Origin: Paracoccus maritimus
GTDB lineage: Bacteria > Pseudomonadota > Alphaproteobacteria > Rhodobacterales > Rhodobacteraceae
Direction of reading: 5' to 3'
Assembly (NCBI RefSeq): GCF_025195095.1
Contig: NZ_JANAVZ010000006.1
Coordinates: 1-64,000, forward strand
DNA: 64,000 bases
Shown: piece after piece, positions 36,020-45,306 of the stretch
Layout of the letters: every line of letters starts with the position of its first letter
Position numbering within the stretch: the stretch's first letter is position 1
Notes under the pieces: generated by a model
Database searches by the model: none
What the model was told of the DNA's origin: nothing
Seen by the model: only the letters and a program-made list of their open reading frames with translations
Position numbers and translations under genes: made by a program

Positions 36020-37546
36020 ATGGCCTATCTGGAGGCACGCGGCCTTGGCCGGGATTTTCCCGGCGTGACCGCGCTGGACGAGGTCGATCTTTCGGTCGAA
36101 CTTGGACGGACCCATATTCTGGCCGGCGAGAATGGCGCCGGTAAATCGACGCTGGTCAAGATCCTGACCGGATCCGACCGCGCGACACGTGGCAGCATCG
36201 CGATCGACGGGCAGGACCCGCTGGACCATCCCGATCTGTTTCGCAACATCGCCTATGTGCCGCAGGAATTGTCGCTGTTCGCCGATGTCAGCGTGGCCGA
36301 AAACCTGTTCATGCCCTTTGACCGCACAGGCCATGGCGGCATCGTCAATCGCCGCCGCATGGAGGCCGAGGCACAGACTTATCTTGACCGTTTCGGAATC
36401 GACGCGAAGCCATCCGATCTGGTTCGCCATATCTCGGTCCCTGATCAGCAATTGCTGCAGATTGCGCGGGCTTCCACGAATCACGACATGAAGGTGCTGA
36501 TCCTTGACGAGCCGACCTCGGCCCTGACCGCACTAGAGGTTCAGCGCGTCTTCAAGGTGATCCGCGGATTTCTGGATCGCGATCACGCCATCGTCTTCAT
36601 CTCGCACAAGATGGAAGAGGTGTTCGAGATCGGCGACGATTACACGGTTCTGCGCAACGGCAAGAAGGTCGATGCGGGGCGTGTCGCCGAGATCGACGAG
36701 CCGGGGCTGATCCGCGCCATGTCAGGCCGCGAGGTGGCGATAGATCAACATTTCCGTCCCGCCTGCCCCGTCACCGACACGATCATGACGGTCGAGAACC
36801 TGTCCGGGCACATGTTCGACGATGTCAGCTTCGATCTGAAACGCGGCGAGATCCTTGGATTTGCCGGGCTTGTCGGGGCGGGACGGTCGGAGCTAATGCA
36901 AAGCATTTTCGGCTTTCGCAAGGCGACCGCGGGCCGGGTGCAGGTCGAGGGGCGCGACTGGCGCCTGCATGACACCGCATCGTCGGTCGCGGGCGGGATG
37001 CTGTATCTGTCCGAGGAACGCAAGCAACACGGGATCTTCCCGCTGCTGTCGCTGCGCGAGAATATCGGGTTGTCGGTGCTGTCTCTGACCTCGGGCGCGG
37101 CAGGCATCGATTTCGGCAAAGAGCGCGGCATTGTCCGACAAGTGATCGACGACTACGGAATCAAGGCCTCAGGTCCCCGTCAGCGCATCTCGAACCTTTC
37201 TGGCGGCAATCAGCAAAAGGCGATCATCGGCCGGGCCATGGCCACGACGCCGCGCATCCTGATCTTCGACGAGCCGACCAAGGGCATCGACATCCGCACA
37301 AAGGCCGAGATCTACCGGATCATGAAGCAATTGGCCGAAGACGGGGTGGGCATCATCCTGATCTCATCGGAAATGACCGAGCTGCGCCGCTGTGCCAGCC
37401 GTATCCTGACCATGCATGGTGGGCGCATCACCGGCGATTTCGACGCCGCGTCCACCGATACCGAAACTCTGGTCGGGGCGATCTTCGCCACCGGCACCGG
37501 GTCCGAACAGGCCCGCGAAGACGCAGAGGCTTCCCATGCCCACTGA
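36020..37546 (+). CDS. sugar ABC transporter ATP-binding protein (CUT2, duplicated ATPase)
   Basis: 508 residues with two ABC domains. Domain 1: Walker [14 protein letters not shown], Walker B LILDEPTSALTALE, with a signature region HISVPDQQLLQIARA that departs from LSGGQ as in RbsA proteins. Domain 2: GLVGAGRSEL in place of Walker [17 protein letters not shown], and LIFDEPTKGIDIRTK. Start at 36020 has GGAGG 9 nt before. It overlaps the permease gene by 11 bases. Same family as the ATPase at 22808-24310, but clearly a different system (sequence and gene order differ). Confidence 0.93.
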   Translation: MAYLEARGLGRDFPGVTALDEVDLSVELGRTHILAGENGAGKSTLVKILTGSDRATRGSIAIDGQDPLDHPDLFRNIAYVPQELSLFADVSVAENLFMPFDRTGHGGIVNRRRMEAEAQTYLDRFGIDAKPSDLVRHISVPDQQLLQIARASTNHDMKVLILDEPTSALTALEVQRVFKVIRGFLDRDHAIVFISHKMEEVFEIGDDYTVLRNGKKVDAGRVAEIDEPGLIRAMSGREVAIDQHFRPACPVTDTIMTVENLSGHMFDDVSFDLKRGEILGFAGLVGAGRSELMQSIFGFRKATAGRVQVEGRDWRLHDTASSVAGGMLYLSEERKQHGIFPLLSLRENIGLSVLSLTSGAAGIDFGKERGIVRQVIDDYGIKASGPRQRISNLSGGNQQKAIIGRAMATTPRILIFDEPTKGIDIRTKAEIYRIMKQLAEDGVGIILISSEMTELRRCASRILTMHGGRITGDFDAASTDTETLVGAIFATGTGSEQAREDAEASHAH

Positions 37547-38528
37547 TACAACCGCACAGGCGCGCGCACCCTCGGCGCTGTCTATTCTGATCCGCAACCC
37601 GCTGGCCGGTGTCTTCGTGGCGCTGACGGTGATCTTTGCGATCTCGGCGCTGATCTCTCCCTACTTCCTGACCGGATACAACATGTCGGTCATTGCCCGC
37701 GGACTGGCGTTCGTCGGGCTTGTGACCATCGCGCAGTCATCGCTGATGATCCTGGGCGAACTGGACCTTTCGCTTGGAACCATCGGCGGACTGTGTGGTG
37801 TCGTGTCGGGAATGCTGATGGTTCAGGCCGGACTGCCCTGGGGCGTCGCCCTGGTTCTGGCGCTGATGCTGGGAATGGCTCTTGGCTTCGTGAACGGCTT
37901 TCTGGTCACCTCGCTGGGGCTGCATTCGCTGGTCCTGACCATCGGCACGGCCGGAATCTATGGCGGCGCCATTCTGGTGCTGACCAAGGGCGTGGCGATC
38001 ACCGGCATTCCGCAGGGCATCCAGTTCCTGGGCCGTGGCGACGTGCTGGGCCTGCCGGTACCGTTCCTGATCATGCTGGTGGTTCTGGCCATCGCCCTGT
38101 TCCTGACCCTGAAGACACCGATGGGCCGCTATATGTATGCCATCGGCAACAACGCGGCGGCGGCGCGGATGCTGGGCATCCGCGTGGACCGGATCCGTTT
38201 GCTGGTGTTCACCTTCGCCGGGATGCTGTCGGCGCTGGCGGGGCTGTTGATGGTGGCGCGGCTGGGAACCGCCCAACCCTCGATCGGGCAGACCTGGGTG
38301 CTTGCGCCCATCGCTGCCGCCGTGATCGGCGGGGTTGCCACGACCGGTGGCATCGGCTCGCCCCTTGGTGCGATCTTCGGCGCGGGCATCATCGCCATCA
38401 TCGAGAACATCATCGTGCTGTTCGGCGTCTCTCCCTATTGGCAGGGCGTCGTATCCGGTGCGATCGTCGTTCTGGCGATCTCGTTCGACGCGCTGTCGCG
38501 CCGCTATCTTCGCCGTGACGGCGCCTGA
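37536..38528 (+). CDS. sugar ABC transporter permease (CUT2, RbsC-like)
   Basis: 330 residues with 9-10 membrane helices. Landmarks: LVTIAQSSLMILGELDLSLG, VSGMLMVQAGLPWGVALV, VNGFLVTSLGLHSLVLTIGT, YAIGNNAAAARMLGIRVDR and AAVIGGVATTGGIGSPLGA. The ATG at 37536 lies inside the end of the ATPase gene, indicating translational coupling. Downstream, the kinase gene begins 21 nt after the stop. Confidence 0.92.
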   Translation: MPTDTTAQARAPSALSILIRNPLAGVFVALTVIFAISALISPYFLTGYNMSVIARGLAFVGLVTIAQSSLMILGELDLSLGTIGGLCGVVSGMLMVQAGLPWGVALVLALMLGMALGFVNGFLVTSLGLHSLVLTIGTAGIYGGAILVLTKGVAITGIPQGIQFLGRGDVLGLPVPFLIMLVVLAIALFLTLKTPMGRYMYAIGNNAAAARMLGIRVDRIRLLVFTFAGMLSALAGLLMVARLGTAQPSIGQTWVLAPIAAAVIGGVATTGGIGSPLGAIFGAGIIAIIENIIVLFGVSPYWQGVVSGAIVVLAISFDALSRRYLRRDGA

Positions 38529-38549
38529 CCTGACGAAGTGGAATTTCCC

Positions 38550-40310
38550 ATGACCAAGACAAAGAAACTGATCAACGCGCCCGAGGACATCATCCCGCAA
38601 CTGATCCGCGGCATGGTCGCCGCGCATCCCGACATGCTGACGGTGGAAGGTGGTACCGGCCGTGCCATTGTCGCGGTGGACGGGCCGCGCGACGGCAAGG
38701 TCGGCATCGTCATCGGCGGCGGTTCGGGACATGAACCCGCCTTCGCAGGCTATGTCGGACGGGGACTTGCCGATGCGGCGGCGGTCGGCAACATCTTTGC
38801 CTCGCCTTCGCCCGAACAGATCCTTGACGCCGCGCGCGCATCCGATGGCGGTGCCGGCGTCCTGTTCCTTTACGGGAACTACACCGGCGACGTGATGAAC
38901 TTCACCATGGCCGCCGAGGAATTGGAGGCCGCAGGAACCCGCGTCCGTCAGGTGCAGGTCGCCGATGACGTGGCCTCGGCCCCAAGGGATCGCCGCAGCG
39001 AACGTCGCGGGATCGCCGGCGATTTCTTCGTCTTCAAGATCGCCGGTGCCGCCGCCGATCTGGGCGAGCCGCTGGCGCGGGTCGAGGCGCTGGCACAGAA
39101 GGCCAATGATGCGACCCTGTCAATGGGGGTGGCACTGGGCGCCTGTTCTTTGCCCCAGACCGGCAAGCCGAATTTCGAAATCGGCGATGACGAAATGGAA
39201 ATCGGCATGGGCCTGCACGGTGAACCCGGCATCCGCCGCGAGAAGCTGGCCCCCGCCGATCAGGTTACCGACGAATTGCTGGATGCGATCCTGACTGAGA
39301 TGGCTCCGGCCACGGGCGACCGGGTGGCCGTTCTGGTCAATGGGTTGGGATCGACATCGCTTGTCGAACTTTACATCATCTTCGACCGACTGAAGCAGGT
39401 GCTGGACCAGCGCGGCGTCGAGATCCACCATTCATGGGTCGGCGAATACGCAACCTCGTTGGAAATGGCGGGCGCTTCGATCACGCTGATGAAGCTGGAC
39501 GACGAACTGACGCAGCTTCTTGACCATCCCTGCCGGACGCCGGCGCTGACCGTGGGCGCCGTCGAGGGCGCGGCTGCGGGCAGTGCGCGATCCGCACGCA
39601 AGACAGCACAGGCCACCGATGCGCCGACCAAGGCGCAGGCCATGACCGACCTCAAGCGTGACGGCGCGATTACCCCGGCGATATTCCGGGCCATGATGCA
39701 TCGCGCCGGGGATGACATCATCGCGGAACGTGACTGGCTGTCGGAACTGGACGGCGTCATCGGCGACGGCGACCATGGCGTGACCATGGAAATCGGCTGG
39801 AAGGCAGTTCAGGGCGCGCTGTCCAACGCCCCCGACAACGAAACCATCGAAGGCAACTGCAAACGTATGGCCAAGGCGTTTCTGGATGCCGTGGGCGCCT
39901 CGTCGGGGCCGCTTTATGCGACCGCTTTCTTGCGCGCGGGCGCAGCGGTCAGCGACCGGTTGAACCTTGACCCGCCTGCGTTGGCCGCGTGGCTGGCGGC
40001 GGCCCTGCAGGGTGTTCGTGACCGGGGTCGGGCCGAGCCGGGCGACAAGACCATGATCGACGCCTGGGCCCCGGCGGTCGATCGTGCGCAGCAGGCAGCC
40101 CTGTCGGGATCCGAGCGTGACGTGATCATGGCCGCCCGCGACGGCGCCGAACAGGGAATGAAAGCCACCGCCGAGCTGGAATCGCGGCGGGGCCGGTCGG
40201 CCAAGCTGGGCGCGCGTTCGATCGGGCATATCGATCCGGGCGCGGCCTCGACATGGGTCATCCTGCGGGCAATGGCTGCCGCGCTGGAAGAAGCAAAGAC
40301 GACGGTCTGA
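38550..40310 (+). CDS. DhaK-DhaL fusion: ATP-dependent dihydroxyacetone/ketotetrose-type kinase
   Basis: 586 residues. Residues 1-335 are a DhaK domain with GGGSGHEPAFAGYVG, and H223 in GMGLHGEPG, the His that forms the covalent hemiaminal with the keto sugar. A linker of about 35 residues leads to a DhaL domain (about 370-586) with the Mg-ATP ligands in LDGVIGDGDHG (D401, D406, D408). This ATP-dependent architecture is shared by dihydroxyacetone kinase, L-erythrulose kinase and apulose-type kinases. Being in an operon with a CUT2 importer, and without glycerol genes, an imported ketose or its oxidation product is a likelier substrate than dihydroxyacetone. The start at 38550 (a GTG at 38538 is possible) has a weak ribosome site. 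Confidence 0.88.
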   Translation: MTKTKKLINAPEDIIPQLIRGMVAAHPDMLTVEGGTGRAIVAVDGPRDGKVGIVIGGGSGHEPAFAGYVGRGLADAAAVGNIFASPSPEQILDAARASDGGAGVLFLYGNYTGDVMNFTMAAEELEAAGTRVRQVQVADDVASAPRDRRSERRGIAGDFFVFKIAGAAADLGEPLARVEALAQKANDATLSMGVALGACSLPQTGKPNFEIGDDEMEIGMGLHGEPGIRREKLAPADQVTDELLDAILTEMAPATGDRVAVLVNGLGSTSLVELYIIFDRLKQVLDQRGVEIHHSWVGEYATSLEMAGASITLMKLDDELTQLLDHPCRTPALTVGAVEGAAAGSARSARKTAQATDAPTKAQAMTDLKRDGAITPAIFRAMMHRAGDDIIAERDWLSELDGVIGDGDHGVTMEIGWKAVQGALSNAPDNETIEGNCKRMAKAFLDAVGASSGPLYATAFLRAGAAVSDRLNLDPPALAAWLAAALQGVRDRGRAEPGDKTMIDAWAPAVDRAQQAALSGSERDVIMAARDGAEQGMKATAELESRRGRSAKLGARSIGHIDPGAASTWVILRAMAAALEEAKTTV

Positions 40311-40313
40311 TCC

Positions 40314-41270
40314 TTACCGTGGCCCCGCCATCAGGGCGCGGGCCACGGATTCGTTGGTGACCAGTCTGTTCACATATCCCGCGCGCAGTATGGCGCGGAT
40401 GATCTGCACCTTCTCGATCCCGCCAGAAACCAGTATCGACATCGGCTTCAGCTTCAGTTTGTCGGGGCTGAGCGCGATGATCGACTCGTTCAGGAAATGA
40501 TCCACCGGCCGACCATGCGAGTCCAGAAAGCAGCCCAGGAACTCGCCCACAGCGCCACGTCTGACCACATCGTCCAGATGATCCTTGACCACCCTGATCT
40601 GGGTCAGCGTCGTGTCTTCGGCCAAAGGTCCGCACGAGGTGATGCCCAGATCGGCGATCTCGGTACGGGCCAGCACATCGGTCAACTCGTCGATCAGCAG
40701 CAGCGTTTCCCGGCTTTCGGGCGAGGCGCAATACAGCGGCGCAGTCAGATAGTGGCATTCGACGCCCAGCTTGCGCGCGAAGCTGGTCGCGACCTCGAAT
40801 GTGTTCGTCCCCGATGACCGTGTGACCCCGCCGGTCAGCCCGACCACCCAACTGTCCGCATGCGGTCGTGCATTCAGCCTGCGGACAGCGAAGCTGAGCG
40901 TTCGGCCCGTCGCGATGCCGATGCCCAGATCACGCCCCTCGATCAGCGCGGCGGCCATCGCCCCCGCCGCCTCGCCGATGACCCGCTTCTGTTCCAGATA
41001 GTCCGGAACATCGGGCACCACCAGGACGTCGGCCAGGCCATAGCGCGCGGCGACCGCCTCGGCCAAGGCGATGCAATCGCTCAGCGGCAGCGTGACCTCG
41101 ATCCGCACCGCGCCATCCTCGCGCACCTGGCCGATGATCTTGTTCACCCGCAGGCGGGTCATGTTCATCCGCTCGGCGATCTGCTGCTGGGTCAGTCCGC
41201 CGACAAAATAGAACCAGGCCACACGGGCGCGCTCCAACTGTTCCGGCAGGGCTTCGATCGGGTCGTCCAT
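40314..41270 (-). CDS. SorC/DeoR-type sugar-binding transcriptional regulator
   Basis: 318 residues. An N-terminal helix-turn-helix (YFVGGLTQQQIAERMNMTRLRVNKIIGQ) precedes the SorC sugar-phosphate-binding domain with GEAAGAMAAAL, GIGIATGRTLSFAVRRL and VGLTGGVTR. The family, which includes EryD of erythritol catabolism, senses phosphorylated sugars and usually represses. It converges on the kinase gene with only three bases between stops, so it probably controls the ABC-DhaKL operon via sites near 34906-34936. The start at 41270 gives a natural N-terminus (MDDPIEAL). Confidence 0.88.
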   Translation of the reverse strand: MDDPIEALPEQLERARVAWFYFVGGLTQQQIAERMNMTRLRVNKIIGQVREDGAVRIEVTLPLSDCIALAEAVAARYGLADVLVVPDVPDYLEQKRVIGEAAGAMAAALIEGRDLGIGIATGRTLSFAVRRLNARPHADSWVVGLTGGVTRSSGTNTFEVATSFARKLGVECHYLTAPLYCASPESRETLLLIDELTDVLARTEIADLGITSCGPLAEDTTLTQIRVVKDHLDDVVRRGAVGEFLGCFLDSHGRPVDHFLNESIIALSPDKLKLKPMSILVSGGIEKVQIIRAILRAGYVNRLVTNESVARALMAGPR

Positions 41271-41393
41271 GGTCGCTTCATCTGCATGGCCGGAACGAAG
41301 GTCCGGCGGTTCTGATCTAGCGACTACAGGTCGGCGCATGTCCCGTAAAGCACGCCGCGACCGATGTCGGGGTCAGCATACCGGCGGCCTCGC

Positions 41394-42389
41394 TCAGTCC
41401 GCGCTGGACGGGCGGATGATCAATTCCGGCTCGGGCGCGACAAAGGCGCTGTCGCGACCTTCGATCCGGGCAAAGATGGTTTCGACCGCCAGTTCGGCAA
41501 CACGATCCAGATGCAGGTTGACAGCGGTCAGTTGCGGCTGCGCCAACTGCGCGCGCATCCCGTCATAGCGCGTCGCCAGACGCATGTCCGCGGGCACGTT
41601 CATACCCAGTCGGCTCAGCGCGGTCAGCGTGCCGGTCGCCAGCGCATCAACCGTGACCAACAGCCCGTCGAGGCCGGGCGATTGGCGGATCAGTCGCGCG
41701 GCCTCGATCTCGGCAAGGGCCTCGCCGCCACTTTCGTCAAGGCGGAGTGTGACAGGCCTCATATCGTGAGTCGCGGCGAAATCGGCATAGGCATCCTCGG
41801 TTTCCTCATACGAGGTGCGGCGCTGTGCGCCGGTGATCAGCCCGATACGACGGCTGCCGGCCTGCCACAGATGATCCAGCAGCATGCATGCCGTCCGCCG
41901 GGAATGCAGGTCGATCGCGGGGATGTCGGGCCGCCCAGGGACCTTGCCGATTGACACGACGGGCGTGTGACGGGATTCGAAATAGCCAATCAGCGCGTCA
42001 TCCCGCGCGGGTTCGACGACGATCACGCCGTCGAAACCCAGACCGTCCAAGTTTCCGCCGGGTGCCAGTGGCGGGATCAGGCAAAGTGCCATGTTCCGCC
42101 CAAGTGCGGTCATCGCCGCGGATGCGGCAATTTCCATCAGGAAGCCCAGGCGCGACGGGCCCGCTGCAACCGCGAACGGCATCGAGGACGCCAGCCCGAT
42201 CGTGCCGGTCCGTCCGCTGCGCAGGCGCTGCGCGGCCTGATTGGGCCGATATCCCATCTGTTCGGCAAGGGCGACGATCCTTTCGCGGGTCTCGGGATCG
42301 ACCTTCCGGCGGCCGCTGAAGGCATGGGATATCGTCGTGGGCGACACCCCCGCCGCCTTCGCAAGATCGATGATCGTAGGTTTGCGCAC
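41394..42389 (-). CDS. LacI-family transcriptional repressor
   Basis: 331 residues from a GTG start at 42389, which puts the hinge-headpiece in the standard place: RKPTIIDLAKAAGVSPTTISHAFSGRRKVDPETRERI. The periplasmic-binding-like core follows (TIGLASSMPFAVAAGPSRL, ACMLLDHLWQAGSRRIGLITG, DGLLVTVDALATGTLTAL). A GTG eight codons earlier is also possible. Two LacI-type operators with CAAAACG half sites lie upstream in the region shared with the divergent permease gene, so it likely represses that operon and itself. The effector is probably a nucleobase-like compound or its product (inference). Confidence 0.9.
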   Translation of the reverse strand: MRKPTIIDLAKAAGVSPTTISHAFSGRRKVDPETRERIVALAEQMGYRPNQAAQRLRSGRTGTIGLASSMPFAVAAGPSRLGFLMEIAASAAMTALGRNMALCLIPPLAPGGNLDGLGFDGVIVVEPARDDALIGYFESRHTPVVSIGKVPGRPDIPAIDLHSRRTACMLLDHLWQAGSRRIGLITGAQRRTSYEETEDAYADFAATHDMRPVTLRLDESGGEALAEIEAARLIRQSPGLDGLLVTVDALATGTLTALSRLGMNVPADMRLATRYDGMRAQLAQPQLTAVNLHLDRVAELAVETIFARIEGRDSAFVAPEPELIIRPSSAD

Positions 42390-42461
42390 GCCGCCCCCGC
42401 AACTTTTCCGCACCACAGAACCCGCAGTTGCCCGGAAAAGCAACACTTGGGCAAACAAGAT

Positions 42462-42477
42462 CACAAAACGTTTTGCA
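42462..42477. promoter_or_regulatory. LacI-type operator O1
   Basis: CACAAAACGTTTTGCA: a perfect 12-bp core CAAAACGTTTTG centred on CG, the symmetry typical of LacI/GalR-family operators. Located 73-88 bp upstream of the lacI-like GTG. Confidence 0.75.
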
Positions 42478-42507
42478 CGAATCGCGAGCCATGCTAATGA
42501 GCGTTTA

Positions 42508-42523
42508 TGCAAAACGATTTGCA
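42508..42523. promoter_or_regulatory. LacI-type operator O2
   Basis: TGCAAAACGATTTGCA, symmetric in 7 of 8 positions around a central CG and sharing the AAAACG half with O1. Centre-to-centre distance to O1 is 46 bp. It lies 43-58 bp before the permease start, overlapping the likely promoter. Confidence 0.75.
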
Positions 42524-42565
42524 TCAATAAGAATCAGTCTGGATCAGCAACAGGGAACACTTCGC

Positions 42566-43909
42566 ATGTCCTTCACCGAAACCCCGCACTATGACGGCGA
42601 CCCCGTCGATCAGGTTCTGCCGATGCGCAGTCTGATCCTTTACGGCCTGCAGCATGTGCTGGTCATGGCCGCCTCACCGATCACCGCCGTCTTTCTGGTC
42701 GCCCAGACCCTGGGCTTCGACACGGCACTGACCGTCAGCGTCATCAGCGCCACTTTCCTGGTCTGCGGGCTGGGCTCGATCCTGCAAAGTTTCGGGCCGC
42801 GCGGCTTTGGCGCGCGCTTGCCGTTCATCATGGTTCCTGGCGGCGCCCCGATCGCGATCTTCCTTGCCATCGCGCTGCAGACCGACGTGCAGACCGCCGT
42901 CGGCGCGGTGCTGATGACTTCGGTCTTCTATTTCGTGGCCTTGCCGGTGTTCCGGCGCCTGTTGCGGTATTTCCCGCCCATCGTCGTTGGCACGATGCTG
43001 CTGCTGGTCTCGGTCAATCTTGTCCGCATCTACGGCAGCACGATCACCGGCAAGCCCGGCAGCGACAATTTCGCCGATCCGCTGAACGTGGGGCTGGCGC
43101 TGGCGACCATTGCACTGACGGTCGTCTTCGCCTGGGGCTTTACCGGCACGATGCGCCGCATCTCGGTGATGCTGGGGCTCGTGGCAGGCACGGTGCTGGC
43201 CGCAATCTTTGGCCAGATCGACCTGTCCGGCGTCGCCGGTGGGCCGCTGATCGCCGTGCCGCACCTGTTTCCGTTCGGCATGCCCAAGTTCGACATCATC
43301 GCCGCACTGCCGCTGATCGTGTTCTCGATCATCTCGATGGCCGAGGCGACCGGGCAGACCATCGCCACCGCCGAAATCGTCGGCCGGCGCGAGGATGCGC
43401 GGGGAATCGTGCCCCGCACCATCCGTGGCGACGCGGTCATGTCGCTGGTCGGCGGGTTGTTCGGCACGTCACTTATCATCACCTCGGGCGAGAATGTGGG
43501 CATTGTCCGCGCCACCAATGTCAAATCGCGCTATGTCACCGCGATGGCGGGGGTGATCCTGGTCCTGATCGCGTTGTTCGCGCCTGTGTCGCGGCTGGCA
43601 TCGGCGCTGCCCGGCCCGGTGATCGGCGGGACCGCCGTGATCGTCTTCGCAATCATCGGCGTGATCGGCATCGACCTGCTGCGCCGCACAGATCTGCGTG
43701 AACACGGCGCGATGTTCACGCTGGCCTCGGGGCTGTCGATGGGACTGATGCCGATCCTTGTGCCGGGCATCTACAGCCAGTTTCCGCAATGGTCGCAAAT
43801 GATCATCGGCAACGGGCTGGCCGCAGGAACCATCACCGCAGTGATCGTCAACGCCCTGTTCCAGCATGTGCGCCCGGTGGCCGAACCCAGCCTGCAGGAG
43901 AGTAACTGA
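42566..43909 (+). CDS. NCS2-family nucleobase permease (uracil/xanthine type)
   Basis: 447 residues, about 12-14 membrane helices, proton- or sodium-coupled nucleobase uptake. Family marks: ILYGLQHVLVMAASPITAVFLVA near the N-terminus, the RLPFIMVPGGAPIAIF segment, FSIISMAEATGQTIATAEIVGR with the conserved Glu of TM8, and SLIITSGENVGIVRATNVKSRYV (the NCS2 signature with Glu and Asn). The start at 42566 follows AGGGAACAC; frames further upstream cross the operators. First gene of a LacI-controlled operon whose next gene is an amidohydrolase, so the imported heterocycle is probably deaminated inside the cell. Confidence 0.9.
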   Translation: MSFTETPHYDGDPVDQVLPMRSLILYGLQHVLVMAASPITAVFLVAQTLGFDTALTVSVISATFLVCGLGSILQSFGPRGFGARLPFIMVPGGAPIAIFLAIALQTDVQTAVGAVLMTSVFYFVALPVFRRLLRYFPPIVVGTMLLLVSVNLVRIYGSTITGKPGSDNFADPLNVGLALATIALTVVFAWGFTGTMRRISVMLGLVAGTVLAAIFGQIDLSGVAGGPLIAVPHLFPFGMPKFDIIAALPLIVFSIISMAEATGQTIATAEIVGRREDARGIVPRTIRGDAVMSLVGGLFGTSLIITSGENVGIVRATNVKSRYVTAMAGVILVLIALFAPVSRLASALPGPVIGGTAVIVFAIIGVIGIDLLRRTDLREHGAMFTLASGLSMGLMPILVPGIYSQFPQWSQMIIGNGLAAGTITAVIVNALFQHVRPVAEPSLQESN

Positions 43910-45306
43910 TGAGGGATCTTCCCGACAACCTGCTTGACCGTACCGAAATGCTTCTGGTCCCCGGCCGGATGCTGCTGGAGGACGGTCCCGCCACCGGCAT
44001 GGCGGCCCTGGTCCGCGATGGCCGCTTTGCCGAGATCGCGCCAGTGGCGGAACTGACCGCCCGGCATCCCGGCCTGACGCCCGTCGCGCTGCCCGATCAC
44101 CTGATGATGCCCGGCTTCATCGACAGCCACACGCATCTGACCCAGTCGCTTGGAAAGTCGCTGGTCTTCGGCGAGCCGTCAGAGATATTCCGTCGCATCT
44201 GGGTTCCGCTGGAGGGCAGTCTGGACCAGCGCATGGTCTATCTGTCCTCGAAGCTGGCGGCACTGGAATGTCTGCGCGGCGGTTTCACCTGCGCCGTTGA
44301 TGCGGGCACCCGCTCGGCCGGGCAGCTTGATGCGCTGACGCGGGCCGCGCAGGAAACCGGCATGCGTTCGGTCATCGGACTGATCTGCAACGATCTGGGG
44401 GGTGCGGCCGACGTGCCGCCGCCCGACCGGATCGTCGCCCGCGCCGAAGCGCATCTTGAACGTTATGCCGACGATCCTCTGGTCCATTCGTCCCTGGCGA
44501 TCTCGATCCCCGAGGTGGGAAGTGACCAAATGCTGGTGCGGATATCCGGCATGGCCGGCAAGGCCGGTGCGATCTTCCAGACCCATGTGAACGAACATCT
44601 GGTGGCGGTCGAACGCTCGCTTGTCGCCAATGGCCGCCGGCCGCTGGAGCATCTGGCGCATATCGGCGCGCTGGGGCCGCATGTCCTGATCGCCCATTCG
44701 ACGCTGGTGACACCTTCCGAACTGAATATCCTTCGCGATACCGGCACGGCGGTTGCCTATAACCCCGTCGCCTCGGTCTGGAAGGGCAATGCCATCGCGC
44801 CGGCCCTGCAGATGGCCGCGCTGGGGATCCGGTTCGGGCTGGGAACAGACGGCACACGCGCGGACGGGTTCCGCCTGATGGACGCCGCCGAAACCTTGCA
44901 GCGTGCGGGCTATGGCCTTGCATCGGGCGACAGTTCTTGCGGCGGCGGCTGGCTGTGGCTGGATGCCGCGACCCGCATGGCCGCCGACGCCAGCGGGCTT
45001 GGAGCAGTGACGGGCCGCATCGCACCGGGCCTAGCCGCCGATTTCCTGCTGGTCGATCTGGATCGGCCGGAATTCACCCCATCGCACGATCTGACATGGG
45101 AACTGGTGCGCTATGGAAATCGCGACCAAATCGACGCGGTGTTCACGCAGGGAAGGTTGCGCCTGTGGCAGGGCTGGCCGGTTGACTGGGACGCCCGCGC
45201 CCTGCTGGCCGAGATCCGGGAAACCGCCGCGCACGCGATCGCCGGTGCGCCGATCACCCGCATCCACCCCACCGCCGACAAGCACCGCGTCGAGGCCATT
45301 GCGTGA
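43909..45306 (+). CDS. amidohydrolase of the cytosine/guanine deaminase-like (ATZ/TRZ) family
   Basis: 465 residues, metal-dependent deaminase or hydrolase. Visible metal ligands are HTH in FIDSHTHLTQSLG, His in QTHVNEH, His in LIAHSTL, and Asp in LGTDGTRADG. PTRIAPGLAADFLLVDL-like ALGAVTGRIAPGLAADF at the C-terminus is typical of the family. Guanine, hydroxylated triazine, or other N-heterocycle deaminations all fit; the sequence alone does not choose. Its start overlaps the permease stop (TGATG), and its stop overlaps the next gene's GTG, so the three genes are one translationally coupled unit. Confidence 0.87.
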   Translation: MRDLPDNLLDRTEMLLVPGRMLLEDGPATGMAALVRDGRFAEIAPVAELTARHPGLTPVALPDHLMMPGFIDSHTHLTQSLGKSLVFGEPSEIFRRIWVPLEGSLDQRMVYLSSKLAALECLRGGFTCAVDAGTRSAGQLDALTRAAQETGMRSVIGLICNDLGGAADVPPPDRIVARAEAHLERYADDPLVHSSLAISIPEVGSDQMLVRISGMAGKAGAIFQTHVNEHLVAVERSLVANGRRPLEHLAHIGALGPHVLIAHSTLVTPSELNILRDTGTAVAYNPVASVWKGNAIAPALQMAALGIRFGLGTDGTRADGFRLMDAAETLQRAGYGLASGDSSCGGGWLWLDAATRMAADASGLGAVTGRIAPGLAADFLLVDLDRPEFTPSHDLTWELVRYGNRDQIDAVFTQGRLRLWQGWPVDWDARALLAEIRETAAHAIAGAPITRIHPTADKHRVEAIA

